DNA of 64,000 bases from Valencia hispanica (GCA_963556495.2 OY747713.1:37771461-37835460), one strand, 5' to 3'. Positions 1-11,814 are shown, numbered from the stretch's first letter. Translations and numbers: made by a program. Notes: generated from the sequence alone by a model not told the origin.

Positions 1-560
1 AATGGCATTTCCATACTGTGCCACACAAATGTATATTGACAATATGCAGACACACACATGCTCAGAGATGCAAGGCGTTATAAACAGCTCTTTATACCCT
101 CCCTTTCAAATCAATTTGTTTACGCTGGGCTGCCAAAGGGACCAAATCTAACTGTTTCCTATTGAATACATTAGACTGTAAGTGAGGTTAGAAAGTGATA
201 ATGACTTCCCCTGCTGCTCTCCCTCTCTTCTCCTCGCCCTGTCTTTACCCCTCTCCACCCCCCCTCTTTTCTCCCCTCTCTTCTCGCCATCTCAACTCGT
301 CTGCATCTGTGTCTCAGATGGGGGAGACTTTGACTCGTGCTCATCTGATTGAAGCCGGATGGACTCCGTCTTTTTCCCCCCGCTCCACTGTCTCTCTTTG
401 GTCCCAGGCGCAAAACTGCAAAGTCAAAGAACTGCTGCTCCACATTCATCTCTTGGAAGGAAAAAAAAGAAGGCGGCTCTTTATGCTTTAGGCCAGGATG
501 GTGGAGCGGCAAATATCAGACACTGAAAGGCTGAGGACCAACGACCCTGAAGATAAATTG
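1..560. promoter_or_regulatory. Repeat-poor block, candidate conserved non-coding element
   Basis: I see no coding exon and no recognisable transposon here. The block is complex sequence with a pyrimidine-rich middle (about 215-290) flanked by mixed-composition DNA carrying ATTA/ATAATG-type cores near 165-205. Short open frames on both strands have no recognisable domain. In a gene desert 5' of irx1 such blocks are often enhancers. That is inference; conservation was not tested. Confidence 0.25.
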
Positions 561-699
561 TTATTGTAAGCAAGTAAACAGCATTAGTAAATAGTATCTG
601 TATTGTATTCTGCGGATGAACATTACATTTATATTTGTACATTGTTTTGCCGAAATAGCCAAGATTTTGCTTAAAAACAATTAATTTTCTAGATGGTGT
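561..699. other. Short AT-rich spacer
   Basis: AT-rich spacer between the first repeat-poor block and the LINE leader. I see no gene or repeat in it. Confidence 0.4.
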
Positions 700-3600
700 C
701 TAACTAAAACAGTGCACCCACCAGCTGCTTTTTAGGCACACCCTGTTGGCAACAGGTTTTGCCTTCAGAACTTTTTTTTTTTTACCTGTATACTTTCTAG
801 TTTTTGGTGCTGTGAAGCTGGAAGGATTTTTGCTGTAAATTTTTCCCTTTTGAGAATTTGTTATAATGCGTAACCATGGCAACAATGTGGTTTACAGCCG
901 GGAGCAGCTGATTAACATCGCAAAAGCTGAAATAATACCTCAACTGAAACCACAAATCCCTGATGAGTTGATAAGGTGGAGACGTGGATGCAGAGCAGGA
1001 GCAAAAAGGAGACAGAGAAAGAGGAAGTTCAAGCCATCTCTTCCATCGATCATAATGGGCAACGTAAGATCACTGGCTAACAAGATGGATGAACTCCAAG
1101 CCCTTACAAGGACTCAGCCAGAGTACCGTGAATGCAGTGTTATGTGTTTTACTGAGACGTGGCTGCTGGATCATATCCCCGACTCCAACGTCTGTCTGCC
1201 AGGCTTCCTGACTGTACGAGCAGACAGAGATCTGAAGACGAGCAGAAAAAGAAAAGGTGGTGGAGTAGCAGTGCTTGTAAACAACAGATGGTGTCATCCA
1301 GGACTTGTTACTGTGAAGTGTCGTCTCTGCAGCCCAGACGTCGAACTCTTGGCAGTGAGTTTTCGTCCATATTATTTACCAAGAGAGTTCACCAGTGTAA
1401 TTTTGGCAGTTGTTTACATTCCACCTTCAGCCGTTGCCGACAATGCATGTGATGTCATCAGTTCCATTGTTGCTAAGCTACAGACACAGCACCCCAATGC
1501 ATTTGTGGCAATATCTGGTGATTTTAATCATGTCTCGCTCTCTACTACACTTCCAACATTTCAACAGTTTGTCAGCTGCTCTACAAGAGAAAACAGGACC
1601 TTGGATTTGTTTTATGCAAATGTAAAGGATTCATACATGTCCAAACCAAGACCTCCTCTGGGAGAATCAGATCACAATCTTGGTTTTCTCTGTTCAGAAC
1701 ATAAACCCCTTGTTCAGAGGCAACCTGTGACAAAACGAACTGTGAGAAAATGGTCACAGGAAGCTGAAGAAGCCCTGCAGGGTTGTTTTGCAACCACAGA
1801 CTGGATGACTCTTTGCCAAGCACATGGAGAGGACATCAATGCCATGACTGAGTGTGTGACTGACTATATAAACTTCTGTGTGGACAACATCATCCCCACC
1901 AGAACAGTGAGATGCTTCCCTAATAACAAACCCTGGATCACCAGTGACCTGAAGGAACTGCTAAACAAGAAAAAAAGAGCCTTCAGGGAGGGAGACAGGG
2001 AATTACTGAGGAGTATACAGAAGCATCTTGAGGTCAAGATCAGAGACAGCAAGGAGGCATACAGGAAGAAGCTGGAGAACAAACTACAGAGGAACAATAT
2101 CAGAGATGTCTGGTCAGGAATGAGAAAGATCACAGGTTTTAAGGACAGGAAGGATTGGATAGATGGAAGTCTGGACAGAGCCAATGAACTGAACATATTC
2201 TTCAACAGGTTCAGTTCAGGAACTAGCTCAGCGTCCCCCTCTTCTGTTCCCAGCCAAACAGACATCCCACTCTCCTCTGATCAACAGCTTTCCTGTTACA
2301 CCTCGGATGTTTTATCCTTCCCCTCAGCCATGGACTCTTCTAATTCCACAAGTTTGACTTCAACCAAGTCAGGAAATGCTGCTACCCCCTTTGCCTCCCC
2401 CTCCCACTTGTCTGTCTCCAAAAGTCAGGTGAAGAGGCAGCTGGAGAAACTGAACCGGAACAAGGCTGCAGGTCCAGATGGTGTCAGCCCCAGAGTCCTG
2501 AAGGCCTGTGCAGAGCAGTTCTGTGGGATTCTGCAGCACATCTTCAACCTTAGCTTAACTCAGGAGAAGGTTCCAGTGTTGTGGAAGACATCCTGCCTTG
2601 TTCCAGTACCCAAAAGAACTCACCCATCAGTCATCAATGACTATAGACCCGTTGCCCTCACATCCCACATCATGAAGGTCCTGGAGAGACTCCTGTTGGC
2701 ACCCCTGAGTAAGCAAACAAGAACGTATCAGGACCCGCTGCAGTTTGCTTATTGCAGTGGAGTTGGAGTTGAAGATGCCATCATCCACCTACTTCAACCA
2801 ACCCACTGTCATTTGGACAAAGCAGGCAGCCCTGTGAGGATCATGTTCTTTGATTTCTCTAGTGCATTTAACACAATTCAGCCTGATTTGCTTTGTCAGA
2901 AACTCCTGAAGACACAGGTGGAGCCTTCAACAATCGCCTGGATCAATGACTACCTGACCAACAGACCACAATTTGTGAGACTGAAGAATTGTGTGTCAAA
3001 CCAGGTGGTCAGCAGCACAGGAGCACCACAAGGGACCGTACTCTCACCATTCCTTTTCACTCTGTACACCTCAGACTTCCATTCCAATTTAGAGACCTGT
3101 CATCTGCAGAAATACTCAGATGACTCTGCAATTGTCGGGTGTATCAGAGATGGACAAGAAGCTGAATACAGAGAGCTGGTGGATCGCTTTGTGACATGGT
3201 GTGGAAACAATCGTCTCCCCTTGAATGTGAACAAAACAAAGGAGATGATTGTAGATTTCAGAAGAAACAGGGATAAGTCAAACACTGTTTCCATCATGGG
3301 AGAAGAAGTGGAGGTGGTTGAGGAATATAAATACCTCGGAGTTCACCTTGACAACAGACTGGACTGGAGGCGCAACAGTGAAGCTGTCTACAAGAAGGGA
3401 CAAAGCAGACTGTACTTCTTGAGGAAGCTTAGGTCCTTCAAGGTTTGCAGCAAGATGCTGCAGATTTTCTACAAGTCTGTTGTGGAGAGTGTAATCCCTT
3501 CAGCCGTCATCTGTTGGGGTAGCAGCATCAGAGCCAGGGATTTAAAAAGGCTAAACAACCTGATAAAGAAGGCTGGTTCTGTTCTTGGGACAACTGTGGA

Positions 3601-3874
3601 AAATCTGGAGATGATGATGCAAATGAGGATTCTTCATAAAATCAAAACATTATGGACAACCCTGAGCATCCTCTTCATGAGACTGTCATACAACAACAGA
3701 GCGTCTTCAGTCGGAGGCTTCTTCAGTTTCGCTGCAATACAGACCGCTACAGGAAATCCTTCCTGCCCACAGCCATCATCATCTATAACAACTCCTTAAA
3801 GAATTAATCATATGAGCTATACCAACACTTAATTTCCCTCTGGGATCAATAAAGTATTTTTGAATTTAAATTTG
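700..3874 (+). mobile_element. L2/Maui-like non-LTR retrotransposon, near full length
   Basis: A LINE with an apurinic-endonuclease plus reverse-transcriptase ORF (866-3799), a short 3' UTR and an A-rich tail around 3840-3874 containing GGATCAATAAAGTATTTTTG. The same 3' terminus recurs in two truncated copies in this window (about 46.0-46.39 kb and 53.91-54.13 kb), which fixes the 3' end of the family. The 5' boundary is uncertain; 700-865 reads like an untranslated leader. I see no target-site duplication with confidence. Assignment to the CR1/L2/Jockey group rests on domain order and sequence flavour; the exact clade is unresolved. Confidence 0.85.
866..3799 (+). CDS. LINE ORF2-like protein: AP endonuclease plus reverse transcriptase (977 codons)
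   Basis: In this family the endonuclease nicks target DNA and the reverse transcriptase copies the element RNA from the nick. The N-terminus is basic (residues 38-56). Endonuclease landmarks follow: NVRS near 66, ETW at 97-99, GDFN at 218-221, TLDLFY at 245-250 and SDHN at 268-271. After a Ser-rich linker (about 455-515) come the RT motifs: NKAAGPDG near 532, FDFSSAFN near 662-669 (motif A Asp), GAPQG at 719-723 and YSDD at 750-753 (catalytic Asp pair). No internal stop interrupts 977 codons. The last ~50 residues (after about codon 926, near base 3645) do not match the family C-terminus. The copy at 46.1 kb has one extra base there and keeps the expected frame. This copy therefore has an open but frameshifted C-terminus. 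The start at 866 is the first Met of the conserved N-terminal block. Confidence 0.88.
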   Translation: MRNHGNNVVYSREQLINIAKAEIIPQLKPQIPDELIRWRRGCRAGAKRRQRKRKFKPSLPSIIMGNVRSLANKMDELQALTRTQPEYRECSVMCFTETWLLDHIPDSNVCLPGFLTVRADRDLKTSRKRKGGGVAVLVNNRWCHPGLVTVKCRLCSPDVELLAVSFRPYYLPREFTSVILAVVYIPPSAVADNACDVISSIVAKLQTQHPNAFVAISGDFNHVSLSTTLPTFQQFVSCSTRENRTLDLFYANVKDSYMSKPRPPLGESDHNLGFLCSEHKPLVQRQPVTKRTVRKWSQEAEEALQGCFATTDWMTLCQAHGEDINAMTECVTDYINFCVDNIIPTRTVRCFPNNKPWITSDLKELLNKKKRAFREGDRELLRSIQKHLEVKIRDSKEAYRKKLENKLQRNNIRDVWSGMRKITGFKDRKDWIDGSLDRANELNIFFNRFSSGTSSASPSSVPSQTDIPLSSDQQLSCYTSDVLSFPSAMDSSNSTSLTSTKSGNAATPFASPSHLSVSKSQVKRQLEKLNRNKAAGPDGVSPRVLKACAEQFCGILQHIFNLSLTQEKVPVLWKTSCLVPVPKRTHPSVINDYRPVALTSHIMKVLERLLLAPLSKQTRTYQDPLQFAYCSGVGVEDAIIHLLQPTHCHLDKAGSPVRIMFFDFSSAFNTIQPDLLCQKLLKTQVEPSTIAWINDYLTNRPQFVRLKNCVSNQVVSSTGAPQGTVLSPFLFTLYTSDFHSNLETCHLQKYSDDSAIVGCIRDGQEAEYRELVDRFVTWCGNNRLPLNVNKTKEMIVDFRRNRDKSNTVSIMGEEVEVVEEYKYLGVHLDNRLDWRRNSEAVYKKGQSRLYFLRKLRSFKVCSKMLQIFYKSVVESVIPSAVICWGSSIRARDLKRLNNLIKKAGSVLGTTVENLEMMMQMRILHKIKTLWTTLSILFMRLSYNNRASSVGGFFSFAAIQTATGNPSCPQPSSSITTP

Positions 3875-3879
3875 TGTAA

Positions 3880-5115
3880 ATCCTTCATGCCATAGATTCA
3901 ACAAGGTGTTGGAAACATTCCTTTAAGATTTGTATCCGTATTCACAAATTAACATCAGGCAGTTGGTGTAGATTTGTTGCAGGTACATTCGGGATGGAGA
4001 TCTCCTATTCCACCACATCCAACATGCACTCTGTTGCATTAAGATCTGGTGAGTGTGGAGGCCATTGAAGTGCAGTCAACCAGTTTAAGATGATTTGAGT
4101 TTTGTGATATTACTTTGTTTCCCTGCTGGAAGCAGCCATCAGACGGTGAGTGCGCGGTGGCCATAAAGGGATGAACATGGACAGCAACAATAATCAGGGT
4201 GTGGTATACTGCTGCCTGGTTTCCACTGAGCGGTACGGCACCGGTCAGTGCGGTCCACCGCATTCAGGACAGCGTTTTCACCGCCAATTGGACTCTCACT
4301 GGGTAGGCGGGTGTAAACCCAAATGCCTAACATGGCGTCGCACTAGTGCGACGCGACGACAGACGTGACACACTGGTATGTCTCGGGCTTGTCGTAATCA
4401 GTTATATTTTTCTGTTCCTTAGTCAATGGACCGTGTTGCTTGATGCCAGTCGCACCTCCCTAATCGTACTGTACCATTGTTCTATGGATCTACAACTGAA
4501 GGGGGCCCAGGAATGGTGAGGTACAGATACAGGTCGGTTGTATGCACCACTTTTACAATGGAAACCAACAAAATAGCGTATCGAACTGCAGAGACCCATG
4601 CCATACGTACTGCTCAGTGGAAATGAGGCATAAGAGTCCTGAGGAGATATCTCCCACGCTGTTACACCAACACCGCCAACCCAAAAAATAACTACAAGAC
4701 AGGATGAATCCATGGCTTCATGTTGTATATGTTATATTCTGACCCTGCTTAATGGTATATTCCACAGACCTTGGTCATGATGAATGTTTTTTTAGCTCTG
4801 TGTCATCTCTAATTTGTTTGCACGTTTTCCTATTTTGTAAGATTACGCATATATTTTATTTTATGGATGTAGAAATTACATCATAAACCAGAGAGGTCGT
4901 GTGAAAATCCCTGCAGATCAGCAGCTCCGAAAATACTGAAAATAGATCATCTGACACCAACAACCAGGTGACGTTCAAAGTCACATAAATCCCACATCTT
5001 CCCCATTCTGATGCTCACTTTGAACTTTATTAAGTCATCTTCACCACATCTAGATGCCTAAATGCATTGAGTTGATGCCATGGCTGAAAAGGTTATTGGT
5101 ATTAACAAGCAATGG
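3880..5115 (-). mobile_element. Decayed Tc1-like transposon, minus strand, with nested MITE
   Basis: The plus strand reads as the reverse complement of a degraded Tc1-like transposase gene. Recognisable stretches lie near 3985-4190 and 4880-5110 (the latter from the transposase N-terminal, DNA-binding end). Stops and indels interrupt all frames, and no complete transposase remains. The element is split by a small inverted-repeat element at 4215-4628. Ends are not precisely defined. Confidence 0.6.
4215..4628. mobile_element. Small inverted-repeat element (MITE) nested in a Tc1 relic
   Basis: The left end reads TTTCCACTGAGCGGTACG and the right end, reverse-complemented, reads TTTCCACTGAGCAGTACG, so about 414 bp are bounded by near-identical terminal inverted repeats. 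It has no coding capacity. The interior contains a dyad, TCGCACTAGTGCGA, near 4340. I could not fix the target-site duplication, so the superfamily (hAT, Harbinger or piggyBac) is open. Confidence 0.65.
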
Positions 5116-5476
5116 AACAGCCATGAGAGTATAATTGCTGTTAAGCACTGATGGTCAACATTAATATGGATTACTTATGAGATGATTTCTAATGCACTCC
5201 AATTCATGTAGTCCTAAGAACATAATATTATATATGATAAACTTTGAAAAGATATTATTTCATTTAATGACATTGTGTTTGCTATGTACTGTTCTGTCTT
5301 AAGCAGTGTTATTTTTTTTAAACTCTGTTGGTCCATTTGTATTTTAAACTTTCTATGTTATGGTTTGTTCCATGTTACCAAAAGGCCCAATTACGAAAAA
5401 GTGATGGAAATTACGTAAGGCTACAAATGTTGAAGTATTTGTTGTCACTAATTTAATAAATATTATATTGCTGCCT
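5116..5476. other. AT-rich stretch, nothing recognised
   Basis: I see no gene, paired repeat or motif cluster here. Short A/T runs only. Confidence 0.4.
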
Positions 5477-5790
5477 CATAAGAAGAAGTATTTTCTGGAT
5501 TTGGTCACAAACCATTTAGGGGAAATAGCAAAGATGAGAAATAAGGTGCTCTGGTCTGATGAAAACCAAAATGAGTCTTGTTAAACACTGAACACATTAT
5601 CCACCACTGTAAAACACGGTGGTGGCTGCATCAGGGTGTGGGGACTGGTTTCTTTAGCAGGGGCAGGAAATCTGGTACAAACTGATGGGAGAATGGATGG
5701 AGCTAAACAGAGGACAATTCTGGAAGAAACGCCTGTTAGAGGCCTAGAAACTGGATGTGGAGGCATCAATATAAATGCACGCTGCACCCA
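5477..5790 (+). mobile_element. Tc1-like transposase relic
   Basis: A short plus-strand fragment preserves the stretch around the first catalytic Asp (TGGTCTGATGAAAACC near 5551-5566, 'WSDEN') and the following His/Gly-rich segment (AAACACGGTGGTGGCTGCAT near 5610-5629). Stops and indels occur in all frames. Both terminal repeats are missing. Confidence 0.6.
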
Positions 5791-6011
5791 TTCGACTCTT
5801 CTGTGTAAAGAAAACCTGAAAACAGGATAAAAATTGGAACAAATCTGGTAATCATAACATTTGACATCACAACGATAGTTTACTAATTTGATGGGTTCCA
5901 AATGATGATGATTTCCTAAGCTTGACAAATACCAAAACTCTCATGAAGGCATTACTTTCTGTCTTCAGCATAAAAACTAGTGTGGATTGTAGGAAAAAGA
6001 GTATGGCTCTG

Positions 6012-6800
<789 letters not shown>

Positions 6801-7223
6801 GACAAACATGTGGGTCTGGTTTAATGCTGGATTACTGCTTGTCGAAGCCTTTTGACACAATGTTCCTTGGCCTTCTCTGTTCTGTGGAGAACAGCCGGAA
6901 GGTCTGTGCTTTGGCCTTGCTCCCTGTCTGATTTATTAACCAGATTTCACAACTGACAGAGGAATCGATATCTCTTGTAACTAGTTTTATTGACCAATGT
7001 TCCTATCTTTGTTTCACACTTAATTGTCCAAAGAAATTGTCAGCTTCTACATTGAACAGCAAAGGACAAAGAATGTAATATTTTAACTGTTACTTCATAC
7101 ATTTCTTTAGGTGAACATTTTAATTTGGAAAAGAAAAGGAAAGAAACACTTTAAATTCTTACTAAACAACAAAGCTTTAAAGGGATACTTGGATATTCTG
7201 ATCTGTGGAGCTATTTTCAGTAA
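6801..7223. other. No feature recognised
   Basis: Unique-looking sequence between the candidate non-coding block and the next Tc1 element. No gene or repeat was recognised. Confidence 0.35.
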
Positions 7224-7225
7224 TA

Positions 7226-8735
7226 CAGGTGAAACTCGAAGAATTAGAATACCTCGTAAAAGTTCATTTATTTCAGTAATTCAACATTAAAGGTGAAACT
7301 AAAATATTATATAGACTCATTAAATGTAAAGAGAGATGTTTCAAGCCTTTATTTGTTATAATTTGGATGATTATGGTTTACAGCTTAACCCCAAATTTAA
7401 AATCTCAGAAAATTTAAATATTGTGAAAAGATTCAACATTTTAGTAACCAAGTGTCACACTGTAATCATCTAAATAATCCAAAACACCTATAAATTGTTT
7501 CTGAGCCTTTAAATTGTCTCTCATTGTGGGTCAGTAGGAATTAGAATCATGGGAAAGACTGCTGACCTGGCAGTTGTGCAGAAACCCATCATTGACATCC
7601 TCCATAAGGAGGGAAAGCATCAATGTGTCATTGCAAAAGAAGTTGGAATTTCCCAAAGGGCTGTATCAAAGCACATTAATAGAAAGTTGTGTGGAAGAAA
7701 AAGGTGCACAAGCAGCAGGGATGACCTGGAGAGGATTGTCAGGAAAGGACCCTTCAAAAGTGTTGGGGACCTTCACAAGGAGTGGACTGAGGCTGGAGTT
7801 AGTGCATCAAGAACCTCCACACACAGACAGATCCTGGACATGGGCTTCAAATACCTTATTCCTATTGTCAAGCCGCTCATGAACAACGAACGTCAGAAGC
7901 GTCTTACCTGGGATAAAGAATAAAATAACTGCAAATTTTGCTTCTCATTTGGAAACCAAGGTCTCAGAGTCTGAAGGAAGAATGGAGAGGCACACAATCC
8001 AAGACGCTTGAAGTCCAGTGTGAAGTTTCCACAGTCTGTGTTGATTTGGGGAGCCATGTCATCTGCTGGTGTTGGTCCTCTGTGCTTTATTAAGTCCAGA
8101 GTCAATGCACCCATCTACCAGGACATTTTGGAGCACTTCATGCTTCGTTCTGCAGACCAGCTTTATGGAGATGCTGACTTCATTTTTCAGCAGGACTTGG
8201 TACCTGCCCAAACTTCCAAAAGTATCAAAACCTGGTTTAATCACCATGGGATTACTGTGCTTGATTGGCCAGGAAACTCGTCTCACCTGAACCCCACAGA
8301 GAATCTATGGAGCATTGCCAAGAGAAAGATGAGAGACATGAGACGGAACAATGCAGAAGAGCTGAAGGCCGCTATTGAAGCATGCTGGTCTTCCATAACA
8401 CCTCAGCAGTGCCACAGGCTGATTGCATCCATGCCACGCTGCATTGAGGTAGTAATTAATGCAAAAGGAGCCCAAACCAGGTACTGAGTACATATGCATA
8501 ATCAAACTTTTCAGAGGTCTGACATTTCTCTATTTAACATTGTTTTATTGATTTCATGTAATATTCTAATTCTGAGATTTTCAATCTGGGGTTTTCATAA
8601 ACTGTAAACCATAATCATCAAAATTATAACTAATGAAGACTTGAAATATCTTGCTTTGCATATAATGAGTTTATATCATATATTAGTTTCCCCTTTTAAG
8701 TTCAATTGCTGAAATAAATCAACTTTTGCCCAATA
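7226..8735 (+). mobile_element. Tc1-like transposon with ~180-bp inverted repeats, right tip lost
   Basis: The left end, CAGGTGAAACTCGAAGAATT, follows a TA. The left repeat (about 7250-7420) pairs with the reverse complement of about 8555-8733. Shared blocks include GATGATTATGGTTTACAG on the left and its complement near 8610. The outermost ~25-30 bases of the right repeat are missing; homology stops near 8735. The transposase gene lies between the repeats. Long terminal repeats around a single transposase are typical of fish Tc1-like elements. Confidence 0.85.
7549..8487 (+). pseudogene. Tc1-like transposase, broken; first catalytic Asp deleted
   Basis: Transposases of this family bind the terminal repeats and cut and paste at TA. 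The first open part (7549-7923, 124 codons) has a helix-turn-helix (IAKEVGISQRAVSKHI) and a GRKR motif like the usual DNA-binding region. It ends at a stop just where the segment leading to the first catalytic Asp should begin. About 45 bases containing the SDES-type block are absent between 7920 and 7935. The second part (8008-8487) has FQQDLVPAQ (second Asp) and NPTENLW (Glu), spaced 34 residues apart as in DD34E enzymes. The usual Asp before LNP is His. It ends in GAQTRY at a natural stop. This copy cannot encode an active enzyme. Confidence 0.88.
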
Positions 8736-9030
8736 ATAAATTTTCCACTACAGACAAACGCGAGGACGCTCCAATTACTGGAATGGCTTCTAAGATAATC
8801 CCAACAGATATTCCTGCCGTGTCCGTTCAGAGTGCTCTGGTCTGCTTCGATCAAAAGTCGGGGATATTTAACATGTTGGATTGTCTTGGGCCAATATCAC
8901 AGCGTGTGTGTTGTGCTCTGAGCACAAACGAGCATCCAACCTGTTGAATGTGACGTGTAGCCAATCAGAAAGCGAGATAACGAGCAGAGGTAGGCCTTGG
9001 AGGCATCTGTTAATTTTGTAATTCTGTATT
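8736..9030. other. Spacer between two Tc1 elements; possible MITE debris
   Basis: A 300-base stretch without clear inverted repeats. The part around 8950-8990 (AGCCAATCAGAAAGCGAG) resembles interiors of non-autonomous DNA elements, but I cannot define ends. An open frame at 8726-8947 has no recognisable domain. Confidence 0.3.
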
Positions 9031-9031
9031 T

Positions 9032-10513
9032 ACAGTGTATGCACAATTATTAGGCGAGTGAGTATTTTGACCATATCATCATTTATACACATATATTCCA
9101 ACTCCAAGCTGTATAATCTTGAATGCCTATGGGATTGAAGCATATCAGGTGATGTATATTTGTGCAATCAGGGAGGGTGTGGCCTAAGGAGATCAACACC
9201 CTACATCAAGGTGTGGATAAGTATTAGGCATTAGTATTCCCCAGGCAAAATGGGCCAAAAAAGAGATTTAACAGACCCAGAAAAAAAAGAAATTGTAAAA
9301 AGCCTTTCAGAGGGATGCAGCACCCTTGAAATTAGGAAAATATTGGGGCGTAATCACAGAACAATCAAACGTTTTGCTGCAAAAAGTCAACGGGGTCGCA
9401 AGAAATGTGTTGATTAAAAAAAGACGCAAGTTAACTGCCAAAGATTTGGGAAGAATCAAGCGTGAAGTTACCAGGAACCCATCATCCTCCAGTTCCACCA
9501 TATTCCATAACTGCAACCTACCTGGAGTGCCCAGAAGTACAAGGTGTTCAGTGCTCAGAGACATGGTCAAGGTAAGAAAGGCTGAAACCCGGCCCCCACT
9601 GAATAAGACACATAAACTGAAACGTTCAGACTGGGCCAAGAAATATCTCAAGACCGATTTTTCAAAGATTTTATGGACGGATGAGATGCGAGGGGCTCTT
9701 GATGGTCCAGATGGATGGGCCCGCAGCTGGATCAGTAACGGGCACAGAGCTCCGCTTTGACTCAGACGCCAGCAAGGTGAAGGTGGGGTACTAGTGTGGG
9801 CTGGTATCATTAAAGATGAGCTAGTTGGACCTTTTTTGGTTCAAGATGGGCTCAAAATCAACTCCCAAACCAACTGCCAGTTTTTAGAAGACACTTTCTT
9901 CAAGCAGGGGTACAGGAAAAAATCAGCTTCTTTCAAGAAGACTATGATTTTTATGCAGGACAATGTTCCATCGCATGCATCGAAATACTCCAATGCGTGG
10001 CTGGCCAGTAAAGGTCTGAACGATGAAAGAATAATGACATGGCCCCCTTCCTTACCTCTCTGAACAGTGTCTGGGAGGCTGTAGTTGCTGCAGCCCAATA
10101 TGTTGATCATCTACAGATCAAGAAACTGACAGATTCCATGAATGGCAGGATTATTACTGTTATTGAAAAGAAGGGGGGCTATATTGGTCACTGATTTTAG
10201 TTTACATTTTTGTATCTGTTAAATTTGAGTTGTTTGATAATGGTTTTCACTTTAACAGATGTAAATGATAAAGTTAAATGGTAAAATTGTGTTGTTTCAT
10301 TTAGTCGCATAATAATTGTGCACACTAATAGTTGCCAAATAATTGTGCACACATATGTACTTCCCTGAGAATGTGCACACTCACATTTCCTTTGCACAAA
10401 AATTCATGTTTCAGGTGTATTAACATTTTGGATTGACCGTTAGTACTGAATTTGTTCTAAATTAAAATTAATCCTCAAAATACTCACTTGTCTAATAATT
10501 GTGCACACATTGT
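9032..10513 (+). mobile_element. Tc1/mariner-like transposon with both termini preserved
   Basis: The element sits between TA dinucleotides (9030-9032 and 10513-10514). Its first 40 bases and the reverse complement of its last 40 differ at only about four positions, all transitions. The inner core is GCACAATTATTAG. Close copies of that core in the right subterminal region (10311-10325, 10338-10352 and a partial near 10370-10380) look like extra transposase-binding sites. The internal gene is broken. Confidence 0.9.
9250..10194 (+). pseudogene. Tc1/mariner-like transposase, broken; catalytic Glu deleted
   Basis: The reading starts at ATG 9250 (MGQKRDLTDPEKKEIVKS) with a DNA-binding N-terminus. 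It stops after 54 codons at a frameshift near 9411, resumes to 9760 and shifts again before 9794. The first catalytic Asp is present (LWTDEMRGALDGPDGW, around 9672-9718) and so is the second (FMQDNVPSHASK, around 9950-9985). The expected [11 protein letters not shown] block is missing: WPPS near 10043 jumps to a segment that normally lies ~30 residues further on. The normal C-terminus (VIEKKGGYIGH) and stop remain at 10194. An internal deletion thus removed the third catalytic residue. Confidence 0.87.
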
Positions 10514-10529
10514 AATGTACATATAATAT

Positions 10530-10700
10530 TCTTAATTCTGTTTTGATGCTTTATCTACTTTTCTTGTGTAAATCTAAATGGTTCTATTACCTGTCACTTT
10601 GCTTCTTTTACAGCTGAATTTCCACTTTGTGGGACAATAAAGGATTATTTTATTTTATTCTATTTTATTTTATTCCATTCTACTGTATTCTTCTTATTAT
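10530..10700 (+). mobile_element. LINE 3' tail with TTTTA-type microsatellite
   Basis: The sequence ends with TTTGTGGGACAATAAAGGAT followed by degenerate (TTTTA/TTCTA)n repeats to about 10700. A 'GGGAC(T)AATAAAGGAT' end plus a short tandem tail is typical of fish CR1/L2-type LINE copies truncated to the extreme 3' end. Confidence 0.55.
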
Positions 10701-10859
10701 TTCCAAGTGTCGGCTCATTTGACACCAGTCCAAAAATGTAATAATCAGAGCAAAGTGTGTAACGTTGATTTCAAGTGGAGAAAAAAAAAGATAACTCACC
10801 TCCATACCTCTGTAAAACATTTATCCAACATCCTTTCTTTTTGTTTTGTTTTTTCTCCA

Positions 10860-11160
10860 TTAAAACTAGTCCACAAACTCTTGCCAATGCCTCCTCCTCG
10901 GCCGCCATGTTTATTTACTCCTTTGACTTTACTGGTCACGTTTGATCTCGTGAGGTTTTGTGAGATTTTCTCTCTAAACTTAGAATGTTTGTGAGTAAAA
11001 TCTGTTTGTGTGTGGTGTCTCGTCATTGCCGTGTGGCCGCACAACCCACACTGTAGAACCGAAACTGTTGTATCCATGGTTTTTTATCACCGTGTGTGGT
11101 CTCTCAAGGTTTGGAAATTGTAAGACTGTTTAAAATCTTGCCGTGTGAACCAGCCTTTAC
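10860..11160. mobile_element. Possible non-autonomous DNA element
   Basis: The segment from the GCCGCCATG block near 10900 to GTGTGAACCAGCC near 11143 resembles MITE interiors that are widespread in fish. I could not pair terminal repeats, and the assignment is weak. No protein-coding evidence. Confidence 0.3.
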
Positions 11161-11814
11161 CTGTTGGAAGAAGTTAAAACAGTTGCTATTGTTAGCCATC
11201 ACATGGGGAATGACACAGTCAAAGTAAATGAGGGCAACAGGTCTTGATTAACAAAAGGGGTGTCCCAACTCCAGTCCTCAATGGCTGGTGTCCTGCATGC
11301 ATCTAGATGTGTTCATCACGGATTTAGATTTCCACTTGTTCCCTTCCATGCAAGTTTGATAAGGATCATAAAAGAGCAATGGAGGCACGTGAAGATGTCT
11401 GTAGCAGAGATTTATTTTCATTTATTTGTATTTTTTACTACAGGTGTTTTGGAGTAGGGTACGTCTCATCCACCTTTTTCAAATCTAACAGATATTTTCC
11501 ACGCTAAGGATCAAAGATTTGTCCCCAAATTAATCTTTGATTTACTCCTGAATAGCATTTGTCAAGTAAAAGCTCTCAAAAAATGACCTTCTCAAATCAT
11601 ATATTTGTGCACAGCACTGATAATAATTATTAATTAATTAATTATCGTTAATTATAAAACCAGGGCTTTTATTTGACAGCCTGACTGATACATTTAGCAT
11701 TTTTACAACAATCTGAACAACAACCTTTATTAGTCTCCTAGCAACCTGCACAACCAAACCCGGAAAGTACATGTAATTTTCTCAAGTTGGAAACCCGAGT
11801 TCATCCCTGTTTTT
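11161..11814. other. AT-rich interval, nothing recognised
   Basis: No gene and no clear repeat. It includes a short ATTAATTA-rich run near 11625-11650. Confidence 0.4.

Noticed and set aside
171..534. Overlapping frames of 61-113 codons near the left edge.
   Set aside because: Ser/Pro/Leu- or Arg-rich translation of a pyrimidine-rich tract on opposite strands; nothing recognisable.
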